Shown piece by piece: positions 63,720 to 64,000 of a DNA stretch of 64,000 bases. The DNA comes from JBNKHG01 sp050290225. GTDB taxonomy: Bacteria; Pseudomonadota; Gammaproteobacteria; Pseudomonadales; Cellvibrionaceae. How positions within the stretch are numbered: the first letter of the stretch is position 1; the number at the start of each line of letters is the position of its first letter. A program made the position numbers and the translations under genes. Location of the stretch: assembly GCA_050290225.1 (NCBI GenBank), contig JBNKHG010000026.1, positions 128,352 through 192,351 of the forward strand, read 5' to 3'. Under the pieces are notes generated by a model, which saw only the letters and a list, made by a program, of their open reading frames with translations, was not told the origin of the DNA and searched no databases.

Positions 63720-64000
63720 TGCCCAAGAACGGACGGTTAAGAGCTGTGATCTCGAAGGGAAAGCAACTCCGCAAGCTAAGGCGTGCACCAGCGTGTTCAG
63801 CCCCTCGGATACCTCCTAAAAATGCAGCACCTGCAGTGAGTTTGGATGCCAATTTTTTGGCACTATCGGTTCCAATGCGCAATACCACTCGTGGACTGAC
63901 TCCGTGTACCGTTTGGGTAGCAGGCACAAGTTTCCAAAATATCTTAGAGGTGGGCTTCTATTTTTTTAATGGACAACATCAATGTCATCGAATCAATTGG
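63720..64000 (+). CDS. Possible partial ORF running off the window end
   Basis: From a GTG at 63720, with GAGGAGG four bases upstream, the plus frame stays open for 94 codons to the window edge. The composition (many Arg, Ala, Pro, Leu) is not convincing, and the reverse strand also carries an ORF here (63688-63927). Nothing is recognised. The reading beyond 64000 decides it. Confidence 0.25.

Noticed and set aside
63688..63927. 79-residue reverse ORF at the window end
   Set aside because: It overlaps the longer open plus frame, and neither shows family features; which, if any, is real cannot be settled here.
48621..64000. CRISPR array or second copy of the tRNA-Met end in the island
   Set aside because: No regularly spaced repeats and no repeat of the tRNA 3' end were found by eye.

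Overview
The window reads as the chromosome of a marine-type gammaproteobacterium of the Pseudomonadales/Cellvibrionales kind. Gene order from about 11.9 to 46.2 kb follows blocks familiar from Pseudomonas (yhdP-rng-maf-mreDCB // gatCAB, and moeB-prmC-prfA-hemA // TPR lipoprotein-lolB-ispE-tRNA-Gln-prs-rplY-pth-ychF). This placement is inferred from gene content and order, not from a search.

Region 1 (1-11.2 kb): the start of an mlaC gene leaves leftward. Rightward runs an envelope and nitrogen-PTS cluster: yrbG, kdsD, lptC, lptA, lptB, rpoN, hpf, ptsN, rapZ, ptsO, then mgtE and darP. It supplies arabinose-5-phosphate for Kdo, the LPS transport machine, sigma-54 and the PTS-Ntr. kdsC, usually between kdsD and lptC, is absent. 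Region 2 (11.2-21.1 kb, leftward): msrB, yhdP, rng, maf, mreD, mreC, mreB. Region 3 (21.4-25.9 kb, rightward): gatCAB, a small PA4642-like protein and cysZ. Region 4 (25.9-34.1 kb) is mixed: an RhlB-type helicase, a DoxX protein, a Memo/AMMECR1 pair, an M19 dipeptidase, a metallophosphoesterase, a tiny membrane protein and an AtoE-type transporter. Region 5 (34.2-48.6 kb): moeB-prmC-prfA-hemA leftward, then a TPR lipoprotein, lolB, ispE, tRNA-Gln, prs, rplY, pth, ychF, a CsgG-like lipoprotein, an EamA transporter and tRNA-Met.

Region 6 (48.6-64 kb) starts exactly at the 3' end of tRNA-Met and looks like a genomic island: no housekeeping genes, long non-coding gaps, giant leftward ORFs, then AT-rich leftward genes including a broken one. 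It holds (a) a 1792-residue STAND-type ATPase with an N-terminal PD-(D/E)xK-like domain, resembling Avs anti-phage sensors; (b) a 1356-residue protein whose first 80 residues are a HigA antitoxin-type HTH, followed by a probable nuclease-like domain and a very long helical body, with two matching 22-bp palindromic operators just upstream; (c) a possible HEPN-like protein and a YaaC-family protein; (d) a pseudogene with a stop and a frameshift; and (e) a short hydrophobic ORF followed by a terminator. No integrase is in the window, so the right end of the island is probably outside it. The HigA-fused giant with its own operators is the best candidate here for an undescribed, self-regulated defence protein.
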